Shown here piece by piece: positions 35,998 to 44,070 of a DNA stretch of 64,000 bases. The stretch covers positions 1 to 64,000 of the forward strand of contig JAKAKL010000018.1 of NCBI GenBank assembly GCA_021824565.1. Direction: 5' to 3'. The notes under the pieces are model-generated. The model worked only from the letters and a program-made list of their open reading frames with translations. It ran no database searches and had not been told where the DNA came from. Source of the stretch: Bacteroidota bacterium (GTDB taxonomy: Bacteria; Bacteroidota; Ignavibacteria; Ignavibacteriales; Ignavibacteriaceae). The position numbers were made by a program, and so were the translations under genes. Position 1 is the stretch's first letter. Every line of letters starts with the position of its first letter.

Positions 35998-36546
35998 TTA
36001 ATAAAAAAAATCCTTATCAATTTCCTTAAGGAATTTTTCACGTTTGTCTTTATCTGAAAGAATATAATTATCTACTTTCCAATCTATATTCAATTCGGGA
36101 TCATTAAACCAGATAGACCTTTCGTCTGATTTGCTGTAATATGCAGTGCACTTATAATGGAAAATGACTTCGTCAGACAGTACGGAAAAGCCATGTGCAA
36201 AACCGGGCGGCACCCATAGTTGTTTATGATTCTGTTCGGAAAGCTCAATAGAAAAATGTTTTCCAAAAGTTGGCGAGTTAAATCTTATATCAAGCGCAAC
36301 ATCAAGAACTTTTCCTATAATAACCTGGCAAAGTTTTCCTTGCGCATTTTTTCCTACCTGATAATGAAGTCCTCTGATCGTTCCCCTTTTTGATTTTGAA
36401 ATATTATCCTGCACGAAATTAAAATTCACATTATTGTTTTGATATTTTATCTGGCTGTACGATTCAAAAAAATATCCTCTTCCATCCGGGAAAATATCGG
36501 GTTCAATTATAAGCAGCCCGTTGATGTTTGTTTGTGTTACTTTCAT
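35998..36546 (-). CDS. rfbC: dTDP-4-dehydrorhamnose 3,5-epimerase
   Basis: A 182-residue cupin-fold epimerase. Landmarks are GLLIIEPDIFPDGRGYFFESY, NISKSKRGTIRGLHYQ (catalytic His), GKVLDVALDIR and LWVPPGFAHGFSVLSD, matching RfbC in full length. It epimerises C3 and C5 of dTDP-4-keto-6-deoxyglucose in dTDP-L-rhamnose synthesis. It follows rfbA by 15 bases. No rfbB or rfbD lies here, so the pathway must be completed elsewhere or branches through the DegT enzyme. Confidence 0.93.
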   Translation of the reverse strand: MKVTQTNINGLLIIEPDIFPDGRGYFFESYSQIKYQNNNVNFNFVQDNISKSKRGTIRGLHYQVGKNAQGKLCQVIIGKVLDVALDIRFNSPTFGKHFSIELSEQNHKQLWVPPGFAHGFSVLSDEVIFHYKCTAYYSKSDERSIWFNDPELNIDWKVDNYILSDKDKREKFLKEIDKDFFY

Positions 36547-36561
36547 TTTTAATTTTTTTGT

Positions 36562-37434
36562 CTACTGATTTAATGATTCGCGTAATACTTTTTCAAGATA
36601 ATCACGGTATAAAGATTTCGGGATAGAATTAATTAATTTTTCAAATTGTATTTGGCTTATATATTTCATGTAGTAAGAAATTTCTTCGATGCAGGCAACT
36701 TTCAATCCCTGCCGTTCTTCAATAACGCCGAAAAAGTTAGAAGCCTGCAGAAGTGCTTCCGGAGTTCCTGTGTCAAGCCAGGCAATACCGCGTCCGATTT
36801 TTTCAACTTTCAATTTTCCTTCATTTAAATATTTTTTGTTGACATCGGTTATTTCAAGTTCTCCACGCGCTGATGGTGTTAAATTCTTCGATATTTTTAC
36901 AACTTCGTTATTGTATATATAAATTCCCGGGACGGCATAATTGGATTTTGGCTGCTTTGGTTTTTCTTCAATTGAAATAGCCTTTCCATTTTTATCAAAC
37001 TCAACTATGCCGTATCGTTCAGGGTCAGTCACCTGATATCCAAAAATCGTTGCGCCGGTATTGTTCCTAATCCCACTGTAAAAAAATTCCAATGAACCGT
37101 AAAAAATATTATCGCCGAGTATCAGCACAACACTTTCGTTATTAATAAATTTTTCTCCGATTATAAAAGCTTCCGCAATCCCATTTGGCGCTGGCTGGAC
37201 TGCATATTCGATGCTTAAGCCGAGATGTGAGCCGTTACTAAAAAGTTGTTTGTAGAGAGGAATAGTTTCTTCGTTCGAGATAATTAATATTTCTGTTATT
37301 CCACCAAGCATTAAAATTGAAAGCGGATAATATATCAGCGGCTTATCATAAATTACCGTTAATTGTTTGCTGTACACTTTTGTAATTGGATAAAGCCTTG
37401 AGCCTGATCCGCCTGCTAAAATTATTCCTTTCAT
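36562..37434 (-). CDS. rfbA: Glucose-1-phosphate thymidylyltransferase
   Basis: A 290-residue nucleotidyltransferase: MKGIILAGGSGSRLYPIT, SKQLTVIYDKPLIYYPLS, ILGDNIFYG and YGIVEFDKNGKAISIEEKP are the RfbA/RmlA signature. It makes dTDP-glucose from dTTP and glucose 1-phosphate, the entry to dTDP-sugars. It appears to be first in the five-gene sugar operon; 85 bases separate it from the dGTPase-like gene upstream on the same strand. Confidence 0.95.
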   Translation of the reverse strand: MKGIILAGGSGSRLYPITKVYSKQLTVIYDKPLIYYPLSILMLGGITEILIISNEETIPLYKQLFSNGSHLGLSIEYAVQPAPNGIAEAFIIGEKFINNESVVLILGDNIFYGSLEFFYSGIRNNTGATIFGYQVTDPERYGIVEFDKNGKAISIEEKPKQPKSNYAVPGIYIYNNEVVKISKNLTPSARGELEITDVNKKYLNEGKLKVEKIGRGIAWLDTGTPEALLQASNFFGVIEERQGLKVACIEEISYYMKYISQIQFEKLINSIPKSLYRDYLEKVLRESLNQ

Positions 37435-37519
37435 AAAACTCTTTTCATAACGAAATTAATTGAAATAAAATATTTTAAACTCCATGTGAAAATAGTAAAG
37501 ATGAATTTCCATATCAAAA

Positions 37520-38884
37520 TTATTTTCCTGGCAGAGAGATTCCTTTTATTCTTCTATATAAGGAAACTGCATAAGAGTCCGTCATGCCTGAGACAAAATC
37601 AATAATATTTAATAAGCGCTCATATAAATTATTACCGGATTTTTCATTTGCAGATATAAACTCTTCCGGCAGAAGCTTAAAAATTGTTTTGCTCTTTGAA
37701 GAAAATTTATTTAGTACAGCTTCATTTACCGGCTTGATAAAAGTATCAAGCAATCCGGCTAAAACTTCGTAGCCGGCGGCTTCTCTTTCAACCACACTTT
37801 CATAAGAGTAGATTTTTCTTATTGAAATATTTTCTATTTTCTTGAGATACTTGCCTTGTGGAATAACTGAAATCAAGTCCTTGTCAAATTTCCCCTCGAT
37901 TATATTTTTTTCTTCATCTAAAAAAATATCTGATAAATAATGCACTAAATCGCTGATGGATTTTGCGCGGAGATAACCTACCTTATCATTTTCACTTCTC
38001 TGTTTGTAGTATTTTAATCCTGCTTTATCGACAAGCGGAAATAAAAGTTCTTCGGTTTCTTTGAATGAAAGAAGCCCAAGTCGAAATCCGTCTTCAAGAT
38101 CCATAATTTGGTAGCATATATCATCTGCCGCTTCGACTAAAAATGTCAGCGGATGTCTATCGTACCATAGAATATCATCATTAAAAAATTTTTTATTTAG
38201 TCCAACTTCCTCCGCAACGTCTTTAAATAAATTTTTTTCTGATTGGAAAAATCCGAATTTTTTATAAATTTTATTTGATTTTAATTTTTCGTTATTAATA
38301 GGAATCGATTCCTTCGGATATTTAGTAAATGCGGCAAGCGTAGCGCATGTAAGACGCAATCCGCCGTTGATATTGGGATTCTGCAGCTTTGTTAAAATTC
38401 TAAAGCCCTGCGCATTGCCCTCAAACTTTGTTAAGTCGCTCCACTGTTTCTCATTCAGTTCATTCTCAAAAAGTTTTCCATTTCCGTTTTTGAAATATTC
38501 CGATATTGAATCCTCACCGGAATGTCCGAAAGGCGGATTACCTATGTCGTGAGCCAGACAAGCGGCAGCTACTATCTCGCCGAAATGAAATTCCGTAAAA
38601 TATTTTTTTAATTTTTTATTTCTTTGTAAGATTCCTTTTCCTACCAAATTTCCAAGCGAACGACCGACGCATGAAACTTCAAGGCTGTGGGTGAGCCTGT
38701 TATGAACGAAATCACTTTCCGGCAAAGGAAAGACCTGTGTTTTATCCTGCAGTCTTCTAAATGCAGAAGAAAAAACAATACGGTCGAAGTCTCTTTGAAA
38801 TTCACTTCTTCCATCGGAATTATTTTTTGAAATATTTTCTTCTTCGCCTAAAAGCTTTCTAGATAAAAGTTGTTTCCAGTTCAC
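37520..38884 (-). CDS. dgt: Deoxyguanosinetriphosphate triphosphohydrolase-like HD protein (dGTPase)
   Basis: A 454-residue HD-domain enzyme. The metal-binding set is visible: HSLEVSCVGRSLG, ACLAHDIGNPPFGHSGE (HD motif) and a later VEAADDICYQIMDLEDG. The N-terminal GRSEFQRDFDRIVFSSAFRRLQDKTQV is the usual dGTPase opening. The family hydrolyses dNTPs to nucleosides and triphosphate. Length is typical of the dgt type 1/2 group. It is divergent from recG; 98 bases lie between. Confidence 0.9.
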   Translation of the reverse strand: MNWKQLLSRKLLGEEENISKNNSDGRSEFQRDFDRIVFSSAFRRLQDKTQVFPLPESDFVHNRLTHSLEVSCVGRSLGNLVGKGILQRNKKLKKYFTEFHFGEIVAAACLAHDIGNPPFGHSGEDSISEYFKNGNGKLFENELNEKQWSDLTKFEGNAQGFRILTKLQNPNINGGLRLTCATLAAFTKYPKESIPINNEKLKSNKIYKKFGFFQSEKNLFKDVAEEVGLNKKFFNDDILWYDRHPLTFLVEAADDICYQIMDLEDGFRLGLLSFKETEELLFPLVDKAGLKYYKQRSENDKVGYLRAKSISDLVHYLSDIFLDEEKNIIEGKFDKDLISVIPQGKYLKKIENISIRKIYSYESVVEREAAGYEVLAGLLDTFIKPVNEAVLNKFSSKSKTIFKLLPEEFISANEKSGNNLYERLLNIIDFVSGMTDSYAVSLYRRIKGISLPGK

Positions 38885-38982
38885 TTGCCATCCAAAGTTA
38901 TTTTTCGCTAATGCAAAATAAAGATAAAAACTGAAAGTTCGATTGGTTTGTAAATACTCTTGCCGGGAATTATTTTTATTCT

Positions 38983-41193
38983 ATGAATTCTGAAAATGAA
39001 AAAATATTAAATCAATCTGTTCAATTTATAAAGTCGGTTGGACCTAAGCGTGCAGAATCTTTTAAGCGAATTAATATTACAACAATACGTGACTTGCTTT
39101 TTTATTTTCCATCAAGACATCTTGATCGAACAACAACATTAAACACATCAAAAGCCTATGACTATCTGCTCAACGGTTTTAATGGAGAGATTACGATAAT
39201 CGGAACTGTAGTTGAAAAAGAAAAACTCCACTTCGGCAAAAAAGAATTATTTAAAGTACAGTTTCGAGACTCAACTGGATTTTTTGAATGTGTTTGGTTT
39301 CAAGGAATAAAATATTTTACAAATGTTTTCAACGCTGGTGATATTTTTGCAGTCTCCGGCAAGCCAGTAATTTCCAAATTCAATGCCCTTCAATTTACGC
39401 ATCCGGACTTTGATAGGATAAGTGAGGATGAGTCGAAAAAATTTTTGAACACTGGAAAGATAATTCCATTTTATAGAATTCCTAAGGAACTTAAGACTAC
39501 GAATATCGGCGACTTTAGCCTTCGTAAAATAATCGGTTCCACCGTAGAAAATTATGCTAATTATCTCGATGATACTTTGCCTGAATATGTGTTGAAGGAG
39601 AATGACATTTATGGATTAGTAGAGGCTGTAAAAAATTATCACTTCCCGGAGAGCAGAGAAAAGCTTTCGTCGGCAATACAGAGATTCAAGTTTGAAGAGC
39701 TGTTTTATCTCGAGTTGCTCGTCGCGTTAAGAAAGCATAATTATAAAACGAAGTTTGCCGGGCATTCAATGAAAGTTCAAACAAACCTTGTTAGTAATTT
39801 TTTAAAAACACTTCCTTTCAAATTAACGAACGCTCAGTTAAAAGTTTTAGGCGAAATAAGACAAGATATGGAAGAACCGCAGCCGATGAATAGATTGCTG
39901 CAAGGAGACGTGGGCAGCGGGAAAACAATAGTTGCCCTTATAGCTATGCTGATCGCTGTTGACAACGGTTTCCAGACTGCGCTGATGGCGCCAACAGAAA
40001 TTTTAGCTGACCAGCATGCTAAGAATATTTCTGCGCTTTTGAAAAACATGTCCGGGATTTATTCGGGCAGAGAAATAAAAATCAGCTTGCTCCTCGGCGG
40101 ACAGAAAAAATCCGTGAGAGAAAAAAATCTTGAAGAGATAGAACTGAAAGAAGCTGACATAATCATAGGCACGCACGCATTGTTTGAAGAGAAAGTTAAA
40201 TTTCAAAAACTTGGTTTGATCATTGTAGACGAGCAACACCGCTTTGGCGTAGATCAAAGAGCAAGGCTTCAGAATAAAGGAATAACGCCGGATATAATCG
40301 TAATGAGCGCAACACCTATTCCGCGCACTTTATCTATGACAGTTTACGGCGACCTTGATGTTTCAATCATTGATGAAATGCCTAAAAACAGATTACCCGT
40401 TAAAACTATTTTGCGCGGAGACAGATCACTTCCAGATATTTATAAATTTATAGTTGATAAGTTGAAAGAAGGCTATCAGTCTTTTATTGTTTATCCCCTC
40501 GTTGAAGAATCTGAAAAACTTGAACTTAAAGCCGCGGAGACTTTTTATAAGGACTTAAAAGATTCCCATCTCAAAGATTTAAATGTCGGTTTGCTTCACG
40601 GCAGAATGTCTTGGAGGGAAAAAGAAGAAATGATGTACATGTTTCTTGCAAAAAAATTTGACGTTTTAATTGCTACCACCGTTATCGAAGTAGGAATTGA
40701 TATTCCTGATGCAAATATAATTTTAATTAATGACGCTCATAGATTTGGACTTTCGCAGCTCCACCAGCTTCGAGGAAGAGTCGGACGAGGTACTAAGCAA
40801 GCATACTGTATCCTTGTTACGAAAGATGAATACGCCGTTATAAATAATAAATACAAACTTGATCTCGACTATCTTTCCCAGATCCAATTAGATAGATACC
40901 GTGCTGCTGTCAGAATGCAGGCTATGATTAATTCTAACGACGGATTTAAAATTGCCGAAGTTGATCTAAAGCTTAGAGGACCGGGGAACATTTTCAGCAC
41001 GCAGCAGAGCGGCTTCCCGGAGCTTCGTCATGCAGATATTAGTCAAGACAGCGATCTAATTCTGAACGCAAAGCAAAAGGCTTTTGATCTTGTCAGGGAA
41101 GATCCGAAACTAACGCTTGAAAAAAATTCCATCGTGAAAAAAAACTTGCTTCAACATTACTCGCACAATCTTAAATACGCTCAGATTGCGTAA
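38983..41193 (+). CDS. recG: ATP-dependent DNA helicase RecG
   Basis: A 736-residue branch-migration helicase acting on stalled forks. Order: N-terminal helical and wedge (OB) domain (KSVGPKRAESFKRINI, LLFYFPSRHLDR), then SF2 motifs: Walker A GDVGSGKT near residue 308, DEQHRFGV, MSATPIPRTL, TTVIEVGIDIPDAN, QLRGRVGRG and the C-terminal LKLRGPGN. Size is normal for Bacteroidota RecG. It is followed by the AT-tract region before the ATP-grasp operon. Confidence 0.95.
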   Translation: MNSENEKILNQSVQFIKSVGPKRAESFKRINITTIRDLLFYFPSRHLDRTTTLNTSKAYDYLLNGFNGEITIIGTVVEKEKLHFGKKELFKVQFRDSTGFFECVWFQGIKYFTNVFNAGDIFAVSGKPVISKFNALQFTHPDFDRISEDESKKFLNTGKIIPFYRIPKELKTTNIGDFSLRKIIGSTVENYANYLDDTLPEYVLKENDIYGLVEAVKNYHFPESREKLSSAIQRFKFEELFYLELLVALRKHNYKTKFAGHSMKVQTNLVSNFLKTLPFKLTNAQLKVLGEIRQDMEEPQPMNRLLQGDVGSGKTIVALIAMLIAVDNGFQTALMAPTEILADQHAKNISALLKNMSGIYSGREIKISLLLGGQKKSVREKNLEEIELKEADIIIGTHALFEEKVKFQKLGLIIVDEQHRFGVDQRARLQNKGITPDIIVMSATPIPRTLSMTVYGDLDVSIIDEMPKNRLPVKTILRGDRSLPDIYKFIVDKLKEGYQSFIVYPLVEESEKLELKAAETFYKDLKDSHLKDLNVGLLHGRMSWREKEEMMYMFLAKKFDVLIATTVIEVGIDIPDANIILINDAHRFGLSQLHQLRGRVGRGTKQAYCILVTKDEYAVINNKYKLDLDYLSQIQLDRYRAAVRMQAMINSNDGFKIAEVDLKLRGPGNIFSTQQSGFPELRHADISQDSDLILNAKQKAFDLVREDPKLTLEKNSIVKKNLLQHYSHNLKYAQIA

Positions 41194-41464
41194 CTAAGAA
41201 TTAGAATTTGTTTTTAAAATCACCAGAACAAAAATTTTTTTCTGAAATATCTCTTCAGCTATTTGATTAATAAAATTTTTTTATTATAAATTTGTCGTGC
41301 AAAAAAAATTTTTTTCTTTGACATCATTGTTAGATAAAAAAAATTTTTCTTCAGCGAGAAAATTTTTTATTGGCGCTTGAAAAAATTTTTACTCGTGAGC
41401 AAAAATTGTTGACTTAAAAATTTTATTAGTTATATTTGTTAAAAAAATACTGAAGGAGAAAAAT
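41194..41464. promoter_or_regulatory. A/T-tract-rich intergenic region, probably bent DNA
   Basis: This 270-base spacer holds seven An-Tn tracts of 9 or more bases with A/T junctions near 41234, 41275, 41308, 41343, 41362, 41385 and 41420. Such tracts bend DNA and bind nucleoid proteins. The spacing is only partly in helical phase. No hairpin terminator for recG is obvious. Confidence 0.5.
41409..41438 (+). promoter_or_regulatory. Promoter of the ATP-grasp/KamA operon
   Basis: TTGACT at 41409-41414 and TATATTTG at 41431-41438 match both sigma-70 (-35/-10) and the Bacteroidota -33/-7 (TTG, TAnnTTTG) pattern. The AAGGAGAA ribosome site follows at 41453-41460. Confidence 0.5.
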
Positions 41465-42547
41465 ATTTTATCCTCTTTGTTCAATGTTAGATTGAACGTT
41501 GCGTTAAGTTTTAATGTCAAGCCTGAAAGTCAACCTTTCCCTGAAATCGTACCCCCTAATTTGAAAGATCAGCCTGCACAGCTTCAAAAGTCAATAGATA
41601 CTTATGCAGAATGGGATACATGGGATACTATAAACGCACTTAAAGAAGCTCTCGAATGCTATAATGATGTTGCTTTAATCGAAGCAGATGACTTTGCCTT
41701 CGATAAATTTAAGGAAGCAGACCCCGACATTGTATTTAATGTTGCTGAAGGTTTTGCCGGATCAAGCCGAGAGGCGCAGATACCGGCAATACTTGACATG
41801 CTTAGAATTCCTTACAGCGGTTCGGATCCACTAACGCTTACAACATGCCTTGACAAAGCCCGCACAAAGGAAGTTTTATCTTATTATAATATTCCTAATG
41901 CAAAATTTTTAATTGCGTTTACTCCGGACGACGCTAAAAATATTAAATTAAAATTTCCGCTTGTGGTTAAGCCGATTTGCGAAGGATCAAGCAAGGGAAT
42001 TTTTTCATCTTCGTTTGTTAGAAATCAAAAAGAGCTTGATGATGAAGTTGAACGTGTTGTAGTCGAATACAGCCAGCCGGCTTTGATAGAACAATTTCTT
42101 CCGGGCAGAGAATTTACGGTTGCTGTTATTGGAAATGGCGCTGAAGCAGAAATCCTCCCTATCGTAGAAATTAATTATAAAGATTTTCCCGAAGATTTTA
42201 TTCCGCTTTATTCCTACGAAGCAAAATGGATTCTCGATACAAAAGAAAATCCCCTCGATATTTTTTCATGTCCGGCTAAAATCAATTCTTCACTTGAAAA
42301 TAAAATAAAACAAACTGCGCTTAGGACTTTTAATGTACTTCGCTGCAAAGATTGGGGGAGGATTGACTTAAGACTAGATGAAGATGGAATGCCGAATATA
42401 ATTGAAGTAAATCCGCTTCCTGGAATTCTTCCCGATCCGAAAGATAATTCTTGCTTTCCTAAAGCAGCAAGAACAAGCGGTTTAGGGTACAATGATATGA
42501 TCAACAAAGTTCTTTTTGTCGCGGCCAAGAGACATAACCTGTTATGA
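41465..42547 (+). CDS. ATP-grasp ligase, D-Ala-D-Ala-ligase-like (first of two)
   Basis: About 356-360 residues, cytoplasmic. The N-terminal domain has FNVAEGFAGSSREAQIPAIL and IPYSGSDPLTLTTCLDK, as in D-Ala-D-Ala ligases; the ATP-grasp part has PLVVKPICEGSSKGIF, LIEQFLPGREFTV and the Mg-binding end EVNPLPGI. Such enzymes join a carboxylate to an amine using ATP. The start is unclear: a TTG at 41477 is 18 bases from the AAGGAGAA site, whereas an in-frame ATT at 41465 is 6 bases from it, and no ATG fits. I give the ATT as start. It overlaps the next gene (ATGA) and heads the operon. Confidence 0.85.
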   Translation: MLSSLFNVRLNVALSFNVKPESQPFPEIVPPNLKDQPAQLQKSIDTYAEWDTWDTINALKEALECYNDVALIEADDFAFDKFKEADPDIVFNVAEGFAGSSREAQIPAILDMLRIPYSGSDPLTLTTCLDKARTKEVLSYYNIPNAKFLIAFTPDDAKNIKLKFPLVVKPICEGSSKGIFSSSFVRNQKELDDEVERVVVEYSQPALIEQFLPGREFTVAVIGNGAEAEILPIVEINYKDFPEDFIPLYSYEAKWILDTKENPLDIFSCPAKINSSLENKIKQTALRTFNVLRCKDWGRIDLRLDEDGMPNIIEVNPLPGILPDPKDNSCFPKAARTSGLGYNDMINKVLFVAAKRHNLL

Positions 42548-43605
42548 AAACCGACGCAAAGATATTGATCTGCTATAATTCCCCTGTTGCTGTTTTTTCT
42601 ATATACAATGGCAAACCGGACAGCGATAATGAGCCTTCAAGCGATCTTTCGGAGAGCGGTTTCACTAAAGAAATTTCAAAAATCAAGAAAAATCTGTTAC
42701 AAAATTACTCCGAAGTAAAAACACTTGCGATTGATAAAAATATTGAACGCACTATAAAAGAAATAAACAATTACTCGCCTGATATAATCTTTAACTTTGT
42801 CGAGTCGGTTGAAGGTATAGCCGCTTACGAATATTGTATGGCGGGAGTTTACCAGCTTCTCGATTATAATTTTACAGGCAACATGCCGGCTACTCTTGGT
42901 AATTGTCTTAACAAAAAAAGGGCGAAAAATATTTTGAGATCATTTGGTATTGATACACCCCAATCCTCTGTAGTAAAAATATCTGACAGCTTTCCTGATA
43001 TGGAATTTAATCTGAGCTTCCCGGTCATTCTAAAATTGCTCAAAGAAGATGCGAGCATAGGCATTTCCGAATACTCGGTTGTAAAAGATATTAACTCTCT
43101 AAGAAAACATTTAAAGTTCCTGCAAAAAACTTATAAGCAGGATATTATGATAGAAGAATACATCGAAGGTCGCGAGTTGAACGCGGCAATACTCGGCGGC
43201 ACTGTTCTTCCTCTCTCAGAAATAAATTTTGAAGGTCTTCCCGAAGACTTACCTAAGATAGTAACATACGACGGTAAATGGATTGAAGAAAGTATTTATT
43301 ATAAACATACTAAACCCGTTTGTCCGGCAAAAGTAAATGCTAAACTGAAAAATAAAATTGAAAAAACCGCTTTGCGGGCATATGAAGCAATGGGGTGCAG
43401 AGATTACGCGCGCGTAGATATTCGCGTTGATAAAAATAATGTTCCTTTTGTAATTGAAATAAATCCTAATCCGGATATTTCAAAAGACTCAGGCTTTGCG
43501 CGGGCCGCTCAGGCAGCAGGTATCTCGTACGATATGCTGCTCAAGCGGATAGCTGATTTTGCTTTATTAAGAGAAAAAAATGATTCGCAGAATAAAGCAA
43601 GCTGA
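42544..43605 (+). CDS. ATP-grasp ligase, D-Ala-D-Ala-ligase-like (second of two)
   Basis: A 353-residue paralogue-like ligase, clearly different from its neighbour. It has IIFNFVESVEGIAAYEYCMAG, NFTGNMPATLGNCLNKKRAK, the ATP-binding loop LKLLKEDASIGISEYS, MIEEYIEGRELNAAILGG and the Mg-binding motif EINPNPDIS. The glycine loop EGSSKG of the first enzyme is EDASIG here, so substrates probably differ. It overlaps the preceding gene by 4 bases and the GNAT gene by 26 bases, a sign of tight co-expression. Confidence 0.85.
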   Translation: MKTDAKILICYNSPVAVFSIYNGKPDSDNEPSSDLSESGFTKEISKIKKNLLQNYSEVKTLAIDKNIERTIKEINNYSPDIIFNFVESVEGIAAYEYCMAGVYQLLDYNFTGNMPATLGNCLNKKRAKNILRSFGIDTPQSSVVKISDSFPDMEFNLSFPVILKLLKEDASIGISEYSVVKDINSLRKHLKFLQKTYKQDIMIEEYIEGRELNAAILGGTVLPLSEINFEGLPEDLPKIVTYDGKWIEESIYYKHTKPVCPAKVNAKLKNKIEKTALRAYEAMGCRDYARVDIRVDKNNVPFVIEINPNPDISKDSGFARAAQAAGISYDMLLKRIADFALLREKNDSQNKAS

Positions 43606-44068
43606 TGCTGTTGCGATTGAAAAAATGTTGAAAAAGATTTCCAACTTCACTGAAACTGAAGTAGATGTGGCTATGGAGCTGGTAAATATAGCGGCTAATA
43701 ACCAGCTGCAGAATGATTATAATATTTTTATTTATGAGCATGAAAATAAAATATTAGGTTATCACTGTACGGGCAGAAGACCTTTAACAGATGGCGTATT
43801 TGATTTATACTGGATTGTTGCCGATCCGGAATCCACTGTAAAAGGCATTGGCAAAAAACTTCTTGAACATGCAGAAGATCTTGTTAAAGAAAATAAAGGA
43901 AGATGGCTTCTTGCGGAAACGTCTTCCAAAGCTGGATATGAAAAGACAAGAAGTTTTTATTTAAGGAACAATTTTTCAATTATCGCGCAGATAAATGATT
44001 TCTATACTGTTGGCGATGGTATGATTATATTCGGAAAATATTTTTATCAAAAACAAACTGAGGCTTAG
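43580..44068 (+). CDS. GNAT acetyltransferase in the ATP-grasp/KamA operon
   Basis: A 162-residue GNAT: acetyl-CoA loop region WIVADPESTVKGIGKKLLEHAE (KGIGKK), preceded by GYHCTGRRPLTDGVFDLYW and followed by LAETSSKAGYEKTRSFYLRNNF and DFYTVGDGMIIFGKYF. These conserved-looking blocks differ from RimI and suggest a dedicated small-molecule enzyme. Next to a lysine-aminomutase-like gene it recalls the ablB beta-lysine acetyltransferase, but it is much shorter than archaeal AblB and the role is inference. Overlaps its upstream neighbour by 26 bases; 2 bases before KamA. Confidence 0.8.
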   Translation: MIRRIKQADAVAIEKMLKKISNFTETEVDVAMELVNIAANNQLQNDYNIFIYEHENKILGYHCTGRRPLTDGVFDLYWIVADPESTVKGIGKKLLEHAEDLVKENKGRWLLAETSSKAGYEKTRSFYLRNNFSIIAQINDFYTVGDGMIIFGKYFYQKQTEA

Positions 44069-44070
44069 TC

